Shown here: piece by piece, positions 1 through 7,987 of the stretch
How the letters are laid out: each line of letters begins with the position of its first letter
How positions within the stretch are numbered: position 1 is the stretch's first letter
Assembly (NCBI GenBank): GCA_946404405.1
Contig: CAMJDL010000005.1
Coordinates: 1 to 64,000 of the forward strand
DNA length: 64,000 nt
Direction of reading: 5' to 3'
Source of the DNA: an uncultured Prevotella sp.
GTDB lineage: Bacteria > Bacteroidota > Bacteroidia > Bacteroidales > Bacteroidaceae
The notes under the pieces: model-generated
The model's input: the letters and a program-made list of their open reading frames with translations, nothing else
The model's database searches: none
What the model was told of the DNA's origin: nothing
Translations under genes and position numbers: made by a program

Positions 1-142
1 TAATTAGTAATTATGATTAGTCTGCTAGCAGATATATTCATATTTTCAGGTGTTGAGATAATCAAAACCTATAGCTTGCTTGTGAAGATTGTCACCTATA
101 CGGTTAGTAGGTGAGTATGTCCAGTGGAATGTAGTAATCATA

Positions 143-173
143 ATTACTCATTACTCATTACTCATTACTAATT
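143..173 (+). repeat. Heptamer array ATTACTC x4
   Basis: Three exact copies of ATTACTC followed by ATTACTA and a partial unit, immediately upstream of the 5S rRNA gene. It is the first of the short-period arrays found throughout this window. Bases 1-142 are probably 23S-5S spacer; nothing else is recognisable there. Confidence 0.85.
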
Positions 174-183
174 CGCAGCGATA

Positions 184-297
<114 letters not shown>

Positions 298-308
298 TTC
301 AATAGAGA

Positions 309-342
309 AGCCCTTTCATCAACGACGATGAGAGGGCTTTTT
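309..342 (+). terminator. rRNA operon terminator
   Basis: A 12-base stem (AGCCCTTTCATC with GATGAGAGGGCT, one G-T pair) with a 6-base loop, followed by TTTTTC. It closes the 5S transcript. Confidence 0.9.
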
Positions 343-361
343 CTTTATTATCCTTAAAATA

Positions 362-393
362 ATTGCATGATTGTGATATTTTTCGTAATTTTG
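362..393 (+). promoter_or_regulatory. Probable promoter of yraN-proBA
   Basis: TAATTTTG at 386-393 matches the Bacteroidetes -7 element TAnnTTTG. ATTG at 362-365 is a weak -33 element 20 bases upstream. The predicted start of transcription lies about 20 bases before the yraN ATG. Confidence 0.5.
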
Positions 394-418
394 TAGCCCA
401 ATTAGTATGTTTTGATTT

Positions 419-781
419 ATGGCAGCTCATAATGAATTAGGTAAATGGGGTGAAGACTGTGCGGCTGACTTTCTTCAGCGTATGGGGTATACCATTGTGG
501 CACGTGACTGGAAATCGGGTCATCGTGACATAGATATCATTGCCATGGATGAAGAAACGATGGTTTTTGTTGAGGTCAAGGCACGTCGCAACCGCACCTT
601 TATGGAACCTGAGACGGCCGTGGACTATCATAAACTTCGCAATCTTCAAGGGGCCATTAATCATTATGTGAAGTATTATCGTGTGAATCATGATATCCGT
701 TTCGATATTATCACGGTGGTAGGTACGCCAGACGACGCAACCCCCGAGATAGATCATCTGAAGGATATACCACTATATTAG
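419..781 (+). CDS. YraN/UPF0102 family nuclease-like protein
   Basis: A 120-residue protein of normal length for the YraN (UPF0102) family, which has a restriction-endonuclease-like fold and an undefined cellular role. The family signature is visible: GKWGEDCAADFLQRMGY near the start, then DIDIIA and VFVEVKARR, giving the D...ExK arrangement of that nuclease fold. The ATG at 419 follows a TAnnTTTG promoter by about 25 bases. proB starts 13 bases after the stop, so the two are probably cotranscribed. The assignment rests on motifs only. Confidence 0.9.
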   Translation: MAAHNELGKWGEDCAADFLQRMGYTIVARDWKSGHRDIDIIAMDEETMVFVEVKARRNRTFMEPETAVDYHKLRNLQGAINHYVKYYRVNHDIRFDIITVVGTPDDATPEIDHLKDIPLY

Positions 782-794
782 ACTTAACAGTATT

Positions 795-1574
795 ATGAGA
801 AGAAGAATAGTTGTTAAAGTTGGCTCGAATGTGCTGACACGCGCTGATGGAAAACTCGATGTGACACGTATGTCGGCATTGGTAGACCAAATATCATGGC
901 TTCGTAGTCAGGACTATGATGTCATCCTTGTATCCAGCGGTGCCGTATCAGCAGGACGTGACGAATTACGTACGGGTCGTGAATTGGACAGCGTAGAGCA
1001 GCGCCAATTGTTCTCTGCCTTGGGACAGGTAAAACTTATGGGACTCTACTACGACCTCTTCCGGGAGTACGATATCCATATTGGACAGGTGCTTACCATG
1101 AAGAAGAACTTTGAGCCCGGTGATGAGTATGCCAACCAGCGCCAATGCATGAATGTCATGCTGGACAATGGGGTGCTGCCCATCGTTAACGAGAACGACA
1201 CCGTTAGTATTACAGGACTGATGTTCACTGATAACGACGAGCTATCAGGTCTGATAGCCCAAATGATGCAGGCTGAAACGTTGGTACTGCTCTCAAATAT
1301 CGATGGTGTGTTTACCAAGAACCCCAACGACCCGACGGCAGAGTTGATACCCGAAGTGCAGCCTGGTCGTGACCTCTCTGAATATATCCAACCCGAGAAG
1401 AGTGCTTTTGGTCGTGGTGGTATGCACTCTAAATATACCACAGCCACGAAAGTCCAGAAGGCAGGCATCCGTGTCATCATTGCCAATGGCGAGCGTGACA
1501 ACATTCTGGTGGACCTCATGCAGAATAAACAAAACGTACCACATACAGAATTCATACCCTATGGAATTGATTGA
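795..1574 (+). CDS. proB: Glutamate 5-kinase, short form without PUA domain
   Basis: Phosphorylates glutamate to glutamyl 5-phosphate, the first step of proline synthesis, in the cytoplasm. The amino-acid kinase fold is complete: VKVGSNVLT nucleotide loop at the start, [16 protein letters not shown] block ([14 protein letters not shown]), IVNENDTVS, and the [13 protein letters not shown] substrate/ATP loop. At 259 residues it ends after the kinase domain. The C-terminal PUA domain of the E. coli-type enzyme (about 365 residues) is absent, so regulation by proline may differ. Its 3' end overlaps proA by 14 bases, implying translational coupling. Confidence 0.93.
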   Translation: MRRRIVVKVGSNVLTRADGKLDVTRMSALVDQISWLRSQDYDVILVSSGAVSAGRDELRTGRELDSVEQRQLFSALGQVKLMGLYYDLFREYDIHIGQVLTMKKNFEPGDEYANQRQCMNVMLDNGVLPIVNENDTVSITGLMFTDNDELSGLIAQMMQAETLVLLSNIDGVFTKNPNDPTAELIPEVQPGRDLSEYIQPEKSAFGRGGMHSKYTTATKVQKAGIRVIIANGERDNILVDLMQNKQNVPHTEFIPYGID

Positions 1575-2808
1575 AACATTTAAGAAGGCCAAAGCTGCCA
1601 GTAGGTCGCTTGCTTTGATTTCAGAAGATCTGCGTAACCAGATTCTGCAGGCTGTTGCCGATGCAATAGTAGATTTTCAAGAACGCATCTTGTCAGCCAA
1701 CGAGAAGGACTTGGCAAAGATGGATCCCAAGAATCCGCTGTACGACCGTTTGCAGTTGACTTCCAAGCGTCTTAATGATATCGCGTCCGACATGCGTCAT
1801 GTGGCCGAATTGCCTTCTCCTCTGGGATATATTACCAAAGAGAAGACATTACCCAACGGACTTCGCTTGCACCGTGTTTCTGTTCCCTTCGGAGTCATCG
1901 GCATGATATACGAGGCGCGTCCCAACGTTACCTTCGATGTGTTTTCGCTGTGCTTTAAGAGCGGCAATGCCTGTGTGCTGAAGGGTGGCTCAGATGCTGA
2001 CTTGTCGAACCAAGCTTCTGTCGAGTTGATTCATGAGGTGTTACAACAATATGGTGTTGACCCTGACGTTGTGACATTGCTGCCAGCTACCCATGAGGCT
2101 ACTGGCGAGATGCTGAATGCCGTTGGTTATATAGACCTGTGCATCCCCCGTGGTGGACGTCGCCTGATAGATTTTGTGCGTAATACCGCTCGTATTCCAG
2201 TTATTGAGACGGGTGCCGGTGTGGTAAACACCTATTTTGATATAGATGGCGACTTGGAGAAGGGTAAAGCTATTATCTGCAATGCCAAGACTCGTCGTGT
2301 CTCAGTATGCAATGCCCTCGACTGCCTGATTATCCACGAGAAGCGCTTGGGTGATCTCTTTGAACTGATGAAACCTCTACTCGACCATAAAGTAACTCTT
2401 TATGTCGATGGTCCCGCTTATCAGTTACTCCAAGGCCATTACCCAGATATCCTCCTTCAGCCAGCCACAGACGACTCATACGGTACTGAATTTATGGACT
2501 ATAAGATGTCAGTACGCACCGTTGCTTCACTCGACGAGGCCATGGCACATATCGACCAGTTCGGTAGCGGCCATAGTGAGGCTATTATCACTGAGAATGA
2601 AGAGACCGCCCGCCGTTTCCAGACCCACGTCGATGCCGCTTGTGTCTATTGGAATGCTCCCACATCGTTCACCGATGGTGCGCAGTTCGGGCTTGGTGCC
2701 GAGATAGGTATCTCTACCCAGAAACTTGGTCCACGCGGTCCGATGGCTTTGGAGGAGATTACTACTTATAAATGGATTATCGAGGGCGAAGGTCAGGTAA
2801 GGCCGTAA
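1561..2808 (+). CDS. proA: Glutamate-5-semialdehyde dehydrogenase (gamma-glutamyl phosphate reductase)
   Basis: Reduces glutamyl 5-phosphate to glutamate semialdehyde with NADPH, the second step of proline synthesis. It has 415 residues, the usual length. The ATG at 1561 (protein start [14 protein letters not shown]) is chosen over the longer frame, because everything upstream is the proB coding region in another frame. Visible motifs are [31 protein letters not shown], and [15 protein letters not shown], which carries the catalytic cysteine. It overlaps proB by 14 bases. An octamer array separates it from argF'. Confidence 0.95.
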   Translation: MELIETFKKAKAASRSLALISEDLRNQILQAVADAIVDFQERILSANEKDLAKMDPKNPLYDRLQLTSKRLNDIASDMRHVAELPSPLGYITKEKTLPNGLRLHRVSVPFGVIGMIYEARPNVTFDVFSLCFKSGNACVLKGGSDADLSNQASVELIHEVLQQYGVDPDVVTLLPATHEATGEMLNAVGYIDLCIPRGGRRLIDFVRNTARIPVIETGAGVVNTYFDIDGDLEKGKAIICNAKTRRVSVCNALDCLIIHEKRLGDLFELMKPLLDHKVTLYVDGPAYQLLQGHYPDILLQPATDDSYGTEFMDYKMSVRTVASLDEAMAHIDQFGSGHSEAIITENEETARRFQTHVDAACVYWNAPTSFTDGAQFGLGAEIGISTQKLGPRGPMALEEITTYKWIIEGEGQVRP

Positions 2809-2811
2809 ACC

Positions 2812-2851
2812 GATATGTCGAAATAACGATATAACGTAATAATGAAATAAA
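2812..2851 (+). repeat. Octamer array between proA and argF'
   Basis: Five imperfect 8-base units in register (GATATGTC, GAAATAAC, GATATAAC, GTAATAAT, GAAATAAA). They fill almost the whole spacer from the proA stop to the argF' ATG at 2855. Confidence 0.7.
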
Positions 2852-2854
2852 ATT

Positions 2855-3817
2855 ATGAAGAGTTTTATTAATGTTTCCGATATCGGCCCGCTGGATAAGG
2901 CGATGGCCGAAGCATTTGAGATTAAGAATGACCGTTTCAAGTATCAGCATCTGGGAAAGAACAAGACCTTGATGATGATTTTCTTCAATAACTCACTGCG
3001 TACACGCCTCTCTACTCAGAAAGCTGCCATGAACCTCGGCATGAATGTCATCGTGCTCGACGTGAATGCCGGTGCCTGGAAGTTAGAGACAGAACGCGGT
3101 GTCATCATGGACGGCGATAAGAGCGAGCATCTGTTGGAGGCCATCCCTGTTATGGGGTGCTATTGCGATATGATTGGTGTACGCTCATTTGCCGGACTCA
3201 CCGACCGTGAGTACGACTATGCCGAGACGGTACTGAACCAGTTTATCAAGTATAGTGGCAAACCTGTCTTTGCTATGGAGACTGCTACCGTACATCCCCT
3301 ACAGGCTTTTGCCGATTTGATAACCATCGAGGAGTACAAACAGGTGGCCCGACCAAAGGTGGTCCTCACCTGGGCTCCCCACTGCCGTGCCCTGCCACAG
3401 GCTGTCCCTAACAGTTTTGCACAGTGGATGAATGCGGCCGATGTCGACTTCGTCATTACCCATCCAGAAGGCTACGAACTCGACCCGAAGTTTGTGGGTA
3501 ATGCCCGTGTGGAATACAATCAGAAGAAGGCCTTTGAGGGTGCTGATTTTATCTATGCAAAGAACTGGTCGAACCCTGGTGTCACCAATCTTGCTGACTA
3601 CGGTAAGATTACCTCCAAGGATATGTCATGGACGGTAGATACCGAGCACATGTCTTGGACTAATAACGGTAAGTTCATGCACTGTCTGCCTGTCCGTCGT
3701 GGTCTGATAGTTACTGACGACGTCATCGAGTCAAAGAATTCCATTGTTATCCCTGAGGCTGCCAATCGTGAGATTTCCTGTTCCGTTGTTATCAAGCGTA
3801 TGCTCGAAGCGATGTAA
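2855..3817 (+). CDS. argF': N-succinylornithine carbamoyltransferase-type enzyme
   Basis: Transfers the carbamoyl group to an acylated ornithine in the Bacteroidetes variant of arginine synthesis. It has 320 residues. Carbamoyl-phosphate motif NSLRTR is at about 46-51, HPLQAFADL near 148, and HCLPVRR near 274. The sequence is very close to the Bacteroides fragilis succinylornithine enzyme as I remember it. By collinear count, the residue that separates acetyl- from succinyl-ornithine use (Pro90 in B. fragilis, Glu in the acetyl enzyme) is Ser90 here, in MDGDKS. Serine at this position is, from memory of published mutants, compatible with succinylornithine. Its stop is followed directly by a heptamer array leading into the aldolase start. 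Confidence 0.9.
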   Translation: MKSFINVSDIGPLDKAMAEAFEIKNDRFKYQHLGKNKTLMMIFFNNSLRTRLSTQKAAMNLGMNVIVLDVNAGAWKLETERGVIMDGDKSEHLLEAIPVMGCYCDMIGVRSFAGLTDREYDYAETVLNQFIKYSGKPVFAMETATVHPLQAFADLITIEEYKQVARPKVVLTWAPHCRALPQAVPNSFAQWMNAADVDFVITHPEGYELDPKFVGNARVEYNQKKAFEGADFIYAKNWSNPGVTNLADYGKITSKDMSWTVDTEHMSWTNNGKFMHCLPVRRGLIVTDDVIESKNSIVIPEAANREISCSVVIKRMLEAM

Positions 3818-3818
3818 C

Positions 3819-3846
3819 GTTCAACGTTCAATGTTCAACGTTCAAT
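3819..3846 (+). repeat. Heptamer array GTTCAAC/GTTCAAT x4
   Basis: Four units alternating GTTCAAC and GTTCAAT begin one base after the argF' stop codon. They end inside the ATG of the next gene, so the array is the entire intercistronic spacer. Confidence 0.9.
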
Positions 3847-4876
3847 GTCTATGATTTCCTTCGAGTGCGACTATAACAACGGTGCCCATCCCAAAGTACT
3901 GGAAAACCTCATCAGGTACAATGATGCCAAGCCGACGCCATACGGTTTCGACGAGTTCTCCGAGCGTGCCAAGGACCGTATTCGCGAGGCCATTGGTATG
4001 CCCGATGCTCAGATATTCTTTTTGACGGGCGGTACACAGACCAACGCAACTACCATCGACTCGATACTCTATCAGTATGAGGGCGTTATTTGTGTCGGTT
4101 CTGGTCATATCAATGTCCATGAGGCTGGTGCCGTCGAATTTACCGAGCACAAGATTATAACGATTCCGGATAACTTGGGCAAGATGGAGGCTAAGGCCCT
4201 CGACAAGTATCTCGACGACTTCTACCACGATGGCAACCGCGACCATGCTGTGCATCCAGGATTGGTCTATATTACCTTTCCTACTGAACTCGGTACGCTC
4301 TATACGGCGCAAGAGTTGGACGACATCTATCAGGTCTGCCAACGGTACGACATACCGCTATACATCGACGGGGCCCGTTTGGGATATGGCCTGATGGCCG
4401 ATGGCTGCGACGTGACGTTGCCCTATCTGGCTCGTCATTGTGACGTCTTTTACATTGGAGGAACAAAGATAGGCGCTTTATGTGGTGAGGCGGTTGTCTT
4501 CACTAACCGCCATGCACACAAGCACTTTTTCTCCATCCAGAAGCAACATGGTGCTGTCATTGCCAAGGGTGCCCTTATAGGCTTGCAGTTCGAGGCCCTC
4601 TTCACTGACAACCTCTATTTCAAACTGTCACGTCATGCCATTGAGATGGCTATGCAGATGAAACATATCTTTCAGGAAAAAGGTTATGAGTTCTGGTTGG
4701 ACTCGCCTACCAACCAGCAGTTTGTCATCCTGCCTGATGCTAAGGTCGACGAACTGGCCAAGCGCATGGACTTCACCCATTGGGGACAAGCCGAGGGTCA
4801 TCGTACCATCTGTCGTTTCGTCACTTCGTGGGCTACGAGCCCTGACGAGATAAACGAATTGAAGCGCCAGTTATAG
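3845..4876 (+). CDS. Low-specificity threonine aldolase (PLP-dependent beta-eliminating lyase family)
   Basis: Expected to cleave threonine or allo-threonine to glycine and acetaldehyde using pyridoxal phosphate. It has 343 residues. Typical landmarks are FECDYNNGAHPKVLENL at the start, LTGGTQTNATTID, the cofactor aspartate in YIDGARLGYGL, and the Schiff-base lysine in YIGGTKIGA. The start ATG is formed by the last unit of the upstream heptamer array; a second ATG lies two codons downstream (MSMISFEC). The 3' end overlaps the convergent pectinesterase gene by 6 bases inside a terminator hairpin. Confidence 0.9.
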   Translation: MSMISFECDYNNGAHPKVLENLIRYNDAKPTPYGFDEFSERAKDRIREAIGMPDAQIFFLTGGTQTNATTIDSILYQYEGVICVGSGHINVHEAGAVEFTEHKIITIPDNLGKMEAKALDKYLDDFYHDGNRDHAVHPGLVYITFPTELGTLYTAQELDDIYQVCQRYDIPLYIDGARLGYGLMADGCDVTLPYLARHCDVFYIGGTKIGALCGEAVVFTNRHAHKHFFSIQKQHGAVIAKGALIGLQFEALFTDNLYFKLSRHAIEMAMQMKHIFQEKGYEFWLDSPTNQQFVILPDAKVDELAKRMDFTHWGQAEGHRTICRFVTSWATSPDEINELKRQL

Positions 4877-4893
4877 GCGCTTCATTAGTTTTT
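4861..4893. terminator. Terminator hairpin containing both convergent stop codons
   Basis: GAAGCGCC (4861-4868) pairs perfectly with GGCGCTTC (4876-4883), with the loop AGTTATA. The aldolase stop TAG (4874-4876) and the reverse-strand pectinesterase stop (4871-4873) both lie in the loop region. TTTTT at 4889-4893 favours termination on the plus strand; the reverse side is less T-rich. Confidence 0.75.
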
Positions 4894-5956
4894 GGGTCTT
4901 CTTTTCCATCTTTTTGATGATTTTATCCGGTCTCCAACCGTCAAAGACAATATCTATCGCGTAGTCGGCGGCCCTTTCTGACTTTAGTATGGTCTCATCC
5001 GTACACGTTTGTTCGGTTGTAATCTCCTTGTCGCCTTCCATTTTCTTTTTCGACATGATGAACGTCAAAACATTTGTCTTAGGTGTGATGTCACGACCCT
5101 GAGCATCCATCGTACCGTATTCCTTGAAGTCGTTCTGTACGGTATTCATGCCTCGGTAGTCAAATCGGTTCTTGTTCAGTTTTTCGGGTGTGAGTAGGGT
5201 GGTGTAGAGAAATGCACAGTGAGGCGTACCGTTCCATCCACGGGCAAATTCGAAGTTTGATACGATATTTTCTATGGTACAGCGGTTGAAGATATACCCC
5301 CATAGCGTCTTCGATGTCTTGGGAGCTGCTATCACATTGCGCCCACTCCCGTCCGGTGTACGTTTCTCGGTCACTATCTTGCAGCGCTCAAACCATACGT
5401 CACCATCACCGCAAATGAAGTCCACAGTGCCGTGAATCTCGGAGTCCTGAAAGTAGAACTGGCTTCTGTCGTTGTCACTATAATAGGTGTCCTGATATGA
5501 CAACAAGCGCACGCGGTTGCAGATGGTCCGATAGCCCTTATCTTGCAAGGTTACGGCACGTCCTGCTGCCCCCGCAGCATAGTAGTCGAGGGCGTTCTTC
5601 AGTGTCAGGTCCTGGAAGTAATTATTCGTACCTCGGTTTTGGAAGATGGCCGTCTTGCTGATGCCTTCCTTCTTGATGTCGGGCTTGTTCTGGATGATGG
5701 TACCCTCCATGCTCTGACCTATCAGTGCGATGTTATGGCCTGTAATCTTTGTCAGTACGGTCTCGCCGAGGTCATAAAAGCCGTCGGGAATCAGGATAAA
5801 TAACTGTTTGGCGGTCTGTTCTGCGTTGGTCTTATTAGCCTGTGCCACAGCGTCCAGCAAGCTCTTGGCATTACTCTTTTCAACCCTTATCACTTGTTGG
5901 GCATGGCTAACGGCTAACAGCCAACAGCCAACAGCCAATAGAATTAGTCTTTTCAT
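4871..5956 (-). CDS. Pectinesterase (CE8 family), secreted, paralogue 1
   Basis: Removes methyl esters from homogalacturonan. It is a 361-residue protein with signal peptide MKRLILLAVGCWLLAVSHAQ. CE8 right-handed beta-helix motifs are present: RAVTLQDKG, YQDTYYSD (general-acid Asp), TVDFICGDGD (nucleophile Asp; the usual DFIFG has Cys for Phe) and ARGWNG (Arg of the usual LGRPW). The hydrophobic part of the signal peptide is encoded by a heptamer array. The start lies one base after the stop of the upstream paralogue (TAAGATG), so the two form one operon. The C-terminal 35 residues are lysine-rich and shared with the paralogue (WRPDKIIKKMEKK). Confidence 0.9.
   Translation of the reverse strand: MKRLILLAVGCWLLAVSHAQQVIRVEKSNAKSLLDAVAQANKTNAEQTAKQLFILIPDGFYDLGETVLTKITGHNIALIGQSMEGTIIQNKPDIKKEGISKTAIFQNRGTNNYFQDLTLKNALDYYAAGAAGRAVTLQDKGYRTICNRVRLLSYQDTYYSDNDRSQFYFQDSEIHGTVDFICGDGDVWFERCKIVTEKRTPDGSGRNVIAAPKTSKTLWGYIFNRCTIENIVSNFEFARGWNGTPHCAFLYTTLLTPEKLNKNRFDYRGMNTVQNDFKEYGTMDAQGRDITPKTNVLTFIMSKKKMEGDKEITTEQTCTDETILKSERAADYAIDIVFDGWRPDKIIKKMEKKTQKLMKRL
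5905..5939 (-). repeat. Heptamer array in pectinesterase signal peptide
   Basis: Five 7-base units on the plus strand (GGCTAAC twice, AGCCAAC twice, AGCCAAT). On the coding strand they encode the LLAVGCWLLAV core of the signal peptide. Confidence 0.9.
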
Positions 5957-5957
5957 C

Positions 5958-7022
5958 TTATCTAAATTTGTATTTCTTCTTCAGTCTCTGGCTTTGTTTC
6001 TCCAGTTTCTTCAGTATCTTGTCTGGCCGCCAGTCGCCAAAGATATGTTTCAGCGTATACTGTTTATACTCCTCCTTTGCCATGATGGTTTCCGCGGTAA
6101 AAGGCTGTGTATGGTCGCGCAACGTAAAGGTCACCACGTTTGTCTTTGGCGTAATGTCGCGTCCCTGGGCATCTATCGTAGCGTATTCCTTAAAATAGTT
6201 GCTCGAGGTTTTCATGCCCTCATCGTCAAAGCGCGTAGCCTCCAGTTTCTCGGGCGTAAGCAGGGTGGTGTTAAGCCATACGCAGCGAGGACTGGTGTGC
6301 CACGAACGTCCGTAGTTAAACATCGATACATCGTTCTCGATGGTGCAACGGTTGAAGATATATCCCCATGGTGTTTCCGATGTGCGTGTTGCCGTGATGA
6401 TGTTCGTGCCACTGCCATCCCGTGTCCGTTTCTCCGTCACGATTTTGCAGCCCTCAAACCAGACGTCGCCTGCCCCGCAGATAAAGTCTATCGTGCCGTG
6501 AATCTCCGTATCCTGCATATAGTTCTGACATTTCTCGTTGTCGCTATAGTAGGTGTCCTGATACGACAGCATTCTAACGCGGTTACAAATAGTACGCGTA
6601 CCTTTATCTTGTAACGTTACCGCCCGTCCGTCTGGCTCAGATGCATAGTAGTCCAGTGCATTTTTCAGCGTCAGGTCTTGATAGTAGTTGTTTCTGCCGC
6701 GGTTTTGGAAGACAGCCGTCTTGCTGATGCTTTCAATTTTTACGTCGGGCTTGTTTTGGATGACGACACCCGTCATGCTTTCTCCAACGAGGGCGATGTT
6801 ATGGCCGGATATGCGCGTCAGCACCGTCTCTCCCAAGTCATAGAAACCATTAGGTATCAGGATAAACAACCGTTCAGCTGTCGTATCGGCATTCTGTTCG
6901 TTGGCCTTGCTGATGGCGTCGAGCAGGCTCAGTGCATTGTCTCGTTCCACAACCATAACCCGCTGGGCTAACGTGCTCAGCGACATTATGGTGCATACAA
7001 CGAACAGGATAATTTGTTTCAT
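5958..7022 (-). CDS. Pectinesterase (CE8 family), secreted, paralogue 2
   Basis: Same family and probable reaction as the adjacent downstream gene. The two are clearly tandem duplicates over their whole length. The start at 7022 (MKQIILFVVCTIMSLSTLAQ) gives 354 residues with a clean signal peptide. A longer frame would run back through the tRNA-Pro gene and is rejected. Motifs are RAVTLQDKG, YQDTYYSDNEKC, TIDFICGAGDVWF and GRSWHTSP. A divergent promoter starts about 20 bases upstream of the ATG. It is first gene of a two-gene operon, reading toward the convergent aldolase. Confidence 0.9.
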   Translation of the reverse strand: MKQIILFVVCTIMSLSTLAQRVMVVERDNALSLLDAISKANEQNADTTAERLFILIPNGFYDLGETVLTRISGHNIALVGESMTGVVIQNKPDVKIESISKTAVFQNRGRNNYYQDLTLKNALDYYASEPDGRAVTLQDKGTRTICNRVRMLSYQDTYYSDNEKCQNYMQDTEIHGTIDFICGAGDVWFEGCKIVTEKRTRDGSGTNIITATRTSETPWGYIFNRCTIENDVSMFNYGRSWHTSPRCVWLNTTLLTPEKLEATRFDDEGMKTSSNYFKEYATIDAQGRDITPKTNVVTFTLRDHTQPFTAETIMAKEEYKQYTLKHIFGDWRPDKILKKLEKQSQRLKKKYKFR

Positions 7023-7040
7023 TTTGGTTAGTTTTGTGTG

Positions 7041-7071
7041 CAAAAGTACTATTTTTTTTTGTAATCTCAAA
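7041..7071 (-). promoter_or_regulatory. Promoter of the pectinesterase operon
   Basis: On the minus strand, TACTTTTG (7041-7048) is the -7 element and TTTG (7068-7071) the -33 element, exactly 19 bases apart. It overlaps the divergent tRNA-Pro promoter. Confidence 0.8.
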
Positions 7072-7088
7072 ATTTTTTCGTACTTTTG
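7058..7088 (+). promoter_or_regulatory. Promoter of tRNA-Pro
   Basis: TTTG (7058-7061), 19 bases, then TACTTTTG (7081-7088). The tRNA begins 18 bases later. Its -33 element lies inside the divergent pectinesterase promoter. Confidence 0.8.
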
Positions 7089-7106
7089 CACCCGCTTAAG
7101 CAAAAT

Positions 7107-7179
7107 CGGGATGTAGCGCAGTTGGTAGCGCACTACGTTCGGGACGTAGGGGTCGGGCGTTCGAGTCGCCTCATCCCGA
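7107..7179 (+). tRNA. tRNA-Pro (anticodon CGG)
   Basis: Full cloverleaf: acceptor CGGGATG/CATCCCG, D arm GCGC/GCGC, anticodon stem CTACG/CGTAG with loop TTCGGGA (anticodon CGG), and T arm with TTCGAGT. The discriminator base is A and CCA is not encoded. Confidence 0.97.
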
Positions 7180-7191
7180 CAAGCAAAAAGG

Positions 7192-7223
7192 AAGGTGATC
7201 GAAGTTCTCGACCACCTTTTTTT
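7192..7223 (+). terminator. tRNA-Pro terminator
   Basis: AAGGTGATCGA pairs with TCGACCACCTT around a short loop (one mismatch), followed by a run of seven or more T. Confidence 0.85.
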
Positions 7224-7308
7224 ACCCCTTTTTTTATCTATTTTTTGCCTATAGACGGTATGTAGAGGCAGAAAAATAGGGGAAAATTGTATTTTTTTCT
7301 TAAAAATG

Positions 7309-7339
7309 TTTGGAAGTTACGAAAAAATGCTTATCTTTG
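7309..7339 (+). promoter_or_regulatory. Strong promoter upstream of structured leader/ncRNA
   Basis: TTTG (7309-7312), 19 bases, TATCTTTG (7332-7339). The whole promoter (TTTGGAAGTTACG then an A-run, then TATCTTTGCA) closely resembles the one at 63564-63595, which also drives an RNA candidate. Confidence 0.8.
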
Positions 7340-7344
7340 CACCG

Positions 7345-7590
7345 AATTCTATGCTTTCGGGCGTGATATTCAGCCTGTCCTTGAGTGGGCGGGAACCAAA
7401 ATTAATTTTGTGGAACGAGACCTGAGGGCAGTTGTACGCCCAGTCTCGAAAGGACGTTTTCGAACGTTACTGTCTGTGATTGACAAATCTAGCAAATTTG
7501 AATCTACTTGCAGCGGTGATGCAACAGAAGGCGTCTACGTGGGTTGATTTTATATCTCCCTGCGGCTATTATTCCCTTTATATATATAAT
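7345..7590 (+). ncRNA. Candidate structured RNA or long 5' leader
   Basis: Several stable hairpins lie just downstream of a perfect promoter. CCTGTCC pairs with GGGCGGG (7374-7393). CGAGAC with internal GGGC pairs with GCCC and GTCTCG (about 7416-7447). ACGTT/AACGT and CAAAT/ATTTG follow. The open frame through it (7287-7547) starts inside the promoter and is not treated as a gene. I do not recognise tmRNA, RNase P or SRP RNA signatures. It could be a free RNA (for example a divergent 6S) or the leader of the LRR gene at 7988. No clear terminator is seen. Confidence 0.4.
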
Positions 7591-7644
7591 AAGGTGTACT
7601 CCCCAGCAATGGGTGTGCTATCTTTGCGTATATATGCGGAGAAT

Positions 7645-7692
7645 TGAATCCATGGATCCATAAATCCGTTGATTCGTGAATCCGTCAATCAG
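7645..7692 (+). repeat. Octamer array x6 in LRR-gene leader
   Basis: Six imperfect 8-base units in register: TGAATCCA, TGGATCCA, TAAATCCG, TTGATTCG, TGAATCCG, TCAATCAG. A TATCTTTG element (7619-7626) lies just upstream but lacks a good -33 partner. Confidence 0.75.
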
Positions 7693-7987
7693 GGATTGAC
7701 CATGCCGTGGTGTATTGATATATCATCGCTGGCGTGGGCAGGCTTGACGTTGCTTATCCTCAAGTAGGGGCAATGCTAGAGCCTGTCATCAGGGATAAGC
7801 ACGAGAGAGACATACTCCCACGTCTTTTTTGTTTCCATAAGTTTTTAGCGATAGTTGATCGGCATGGGGAAGTTGCTGGTCAGCACACCTTGTGTGTGTC
7901 TATGTCGAACCATTAGAAGAAACGAAAAAGAAGTATTCAATTTATTTTTTTTATTAAACATTATTTATTAACAAAACATTATTAACA
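7693..7987 (+). other. Untranslated stretch before the LRR gene
   Basis: No convincing gene, tRNA or classic promoter is seen. The last 50 bases are very A/T-rich (TTATTAAACATTATTTATTA), typical of Bacteroidetes leaders, which use A-rich sequence rather than a Shine-Dalgarno site. Confidence 0.5.

Noticed and set aside
1369..1560. Longer N-terminus for proA
   Set aside because: The extension is the proB coding region in another frame; the ATG at 1561 gives the family-standard start and length.
7287..7547. 86-codon frame over the structured RNA candidate
   Set aside because: Its start lies upstream of and inside the promoter, and the same bases form several stable hairpins, so an RNA role is preferred.
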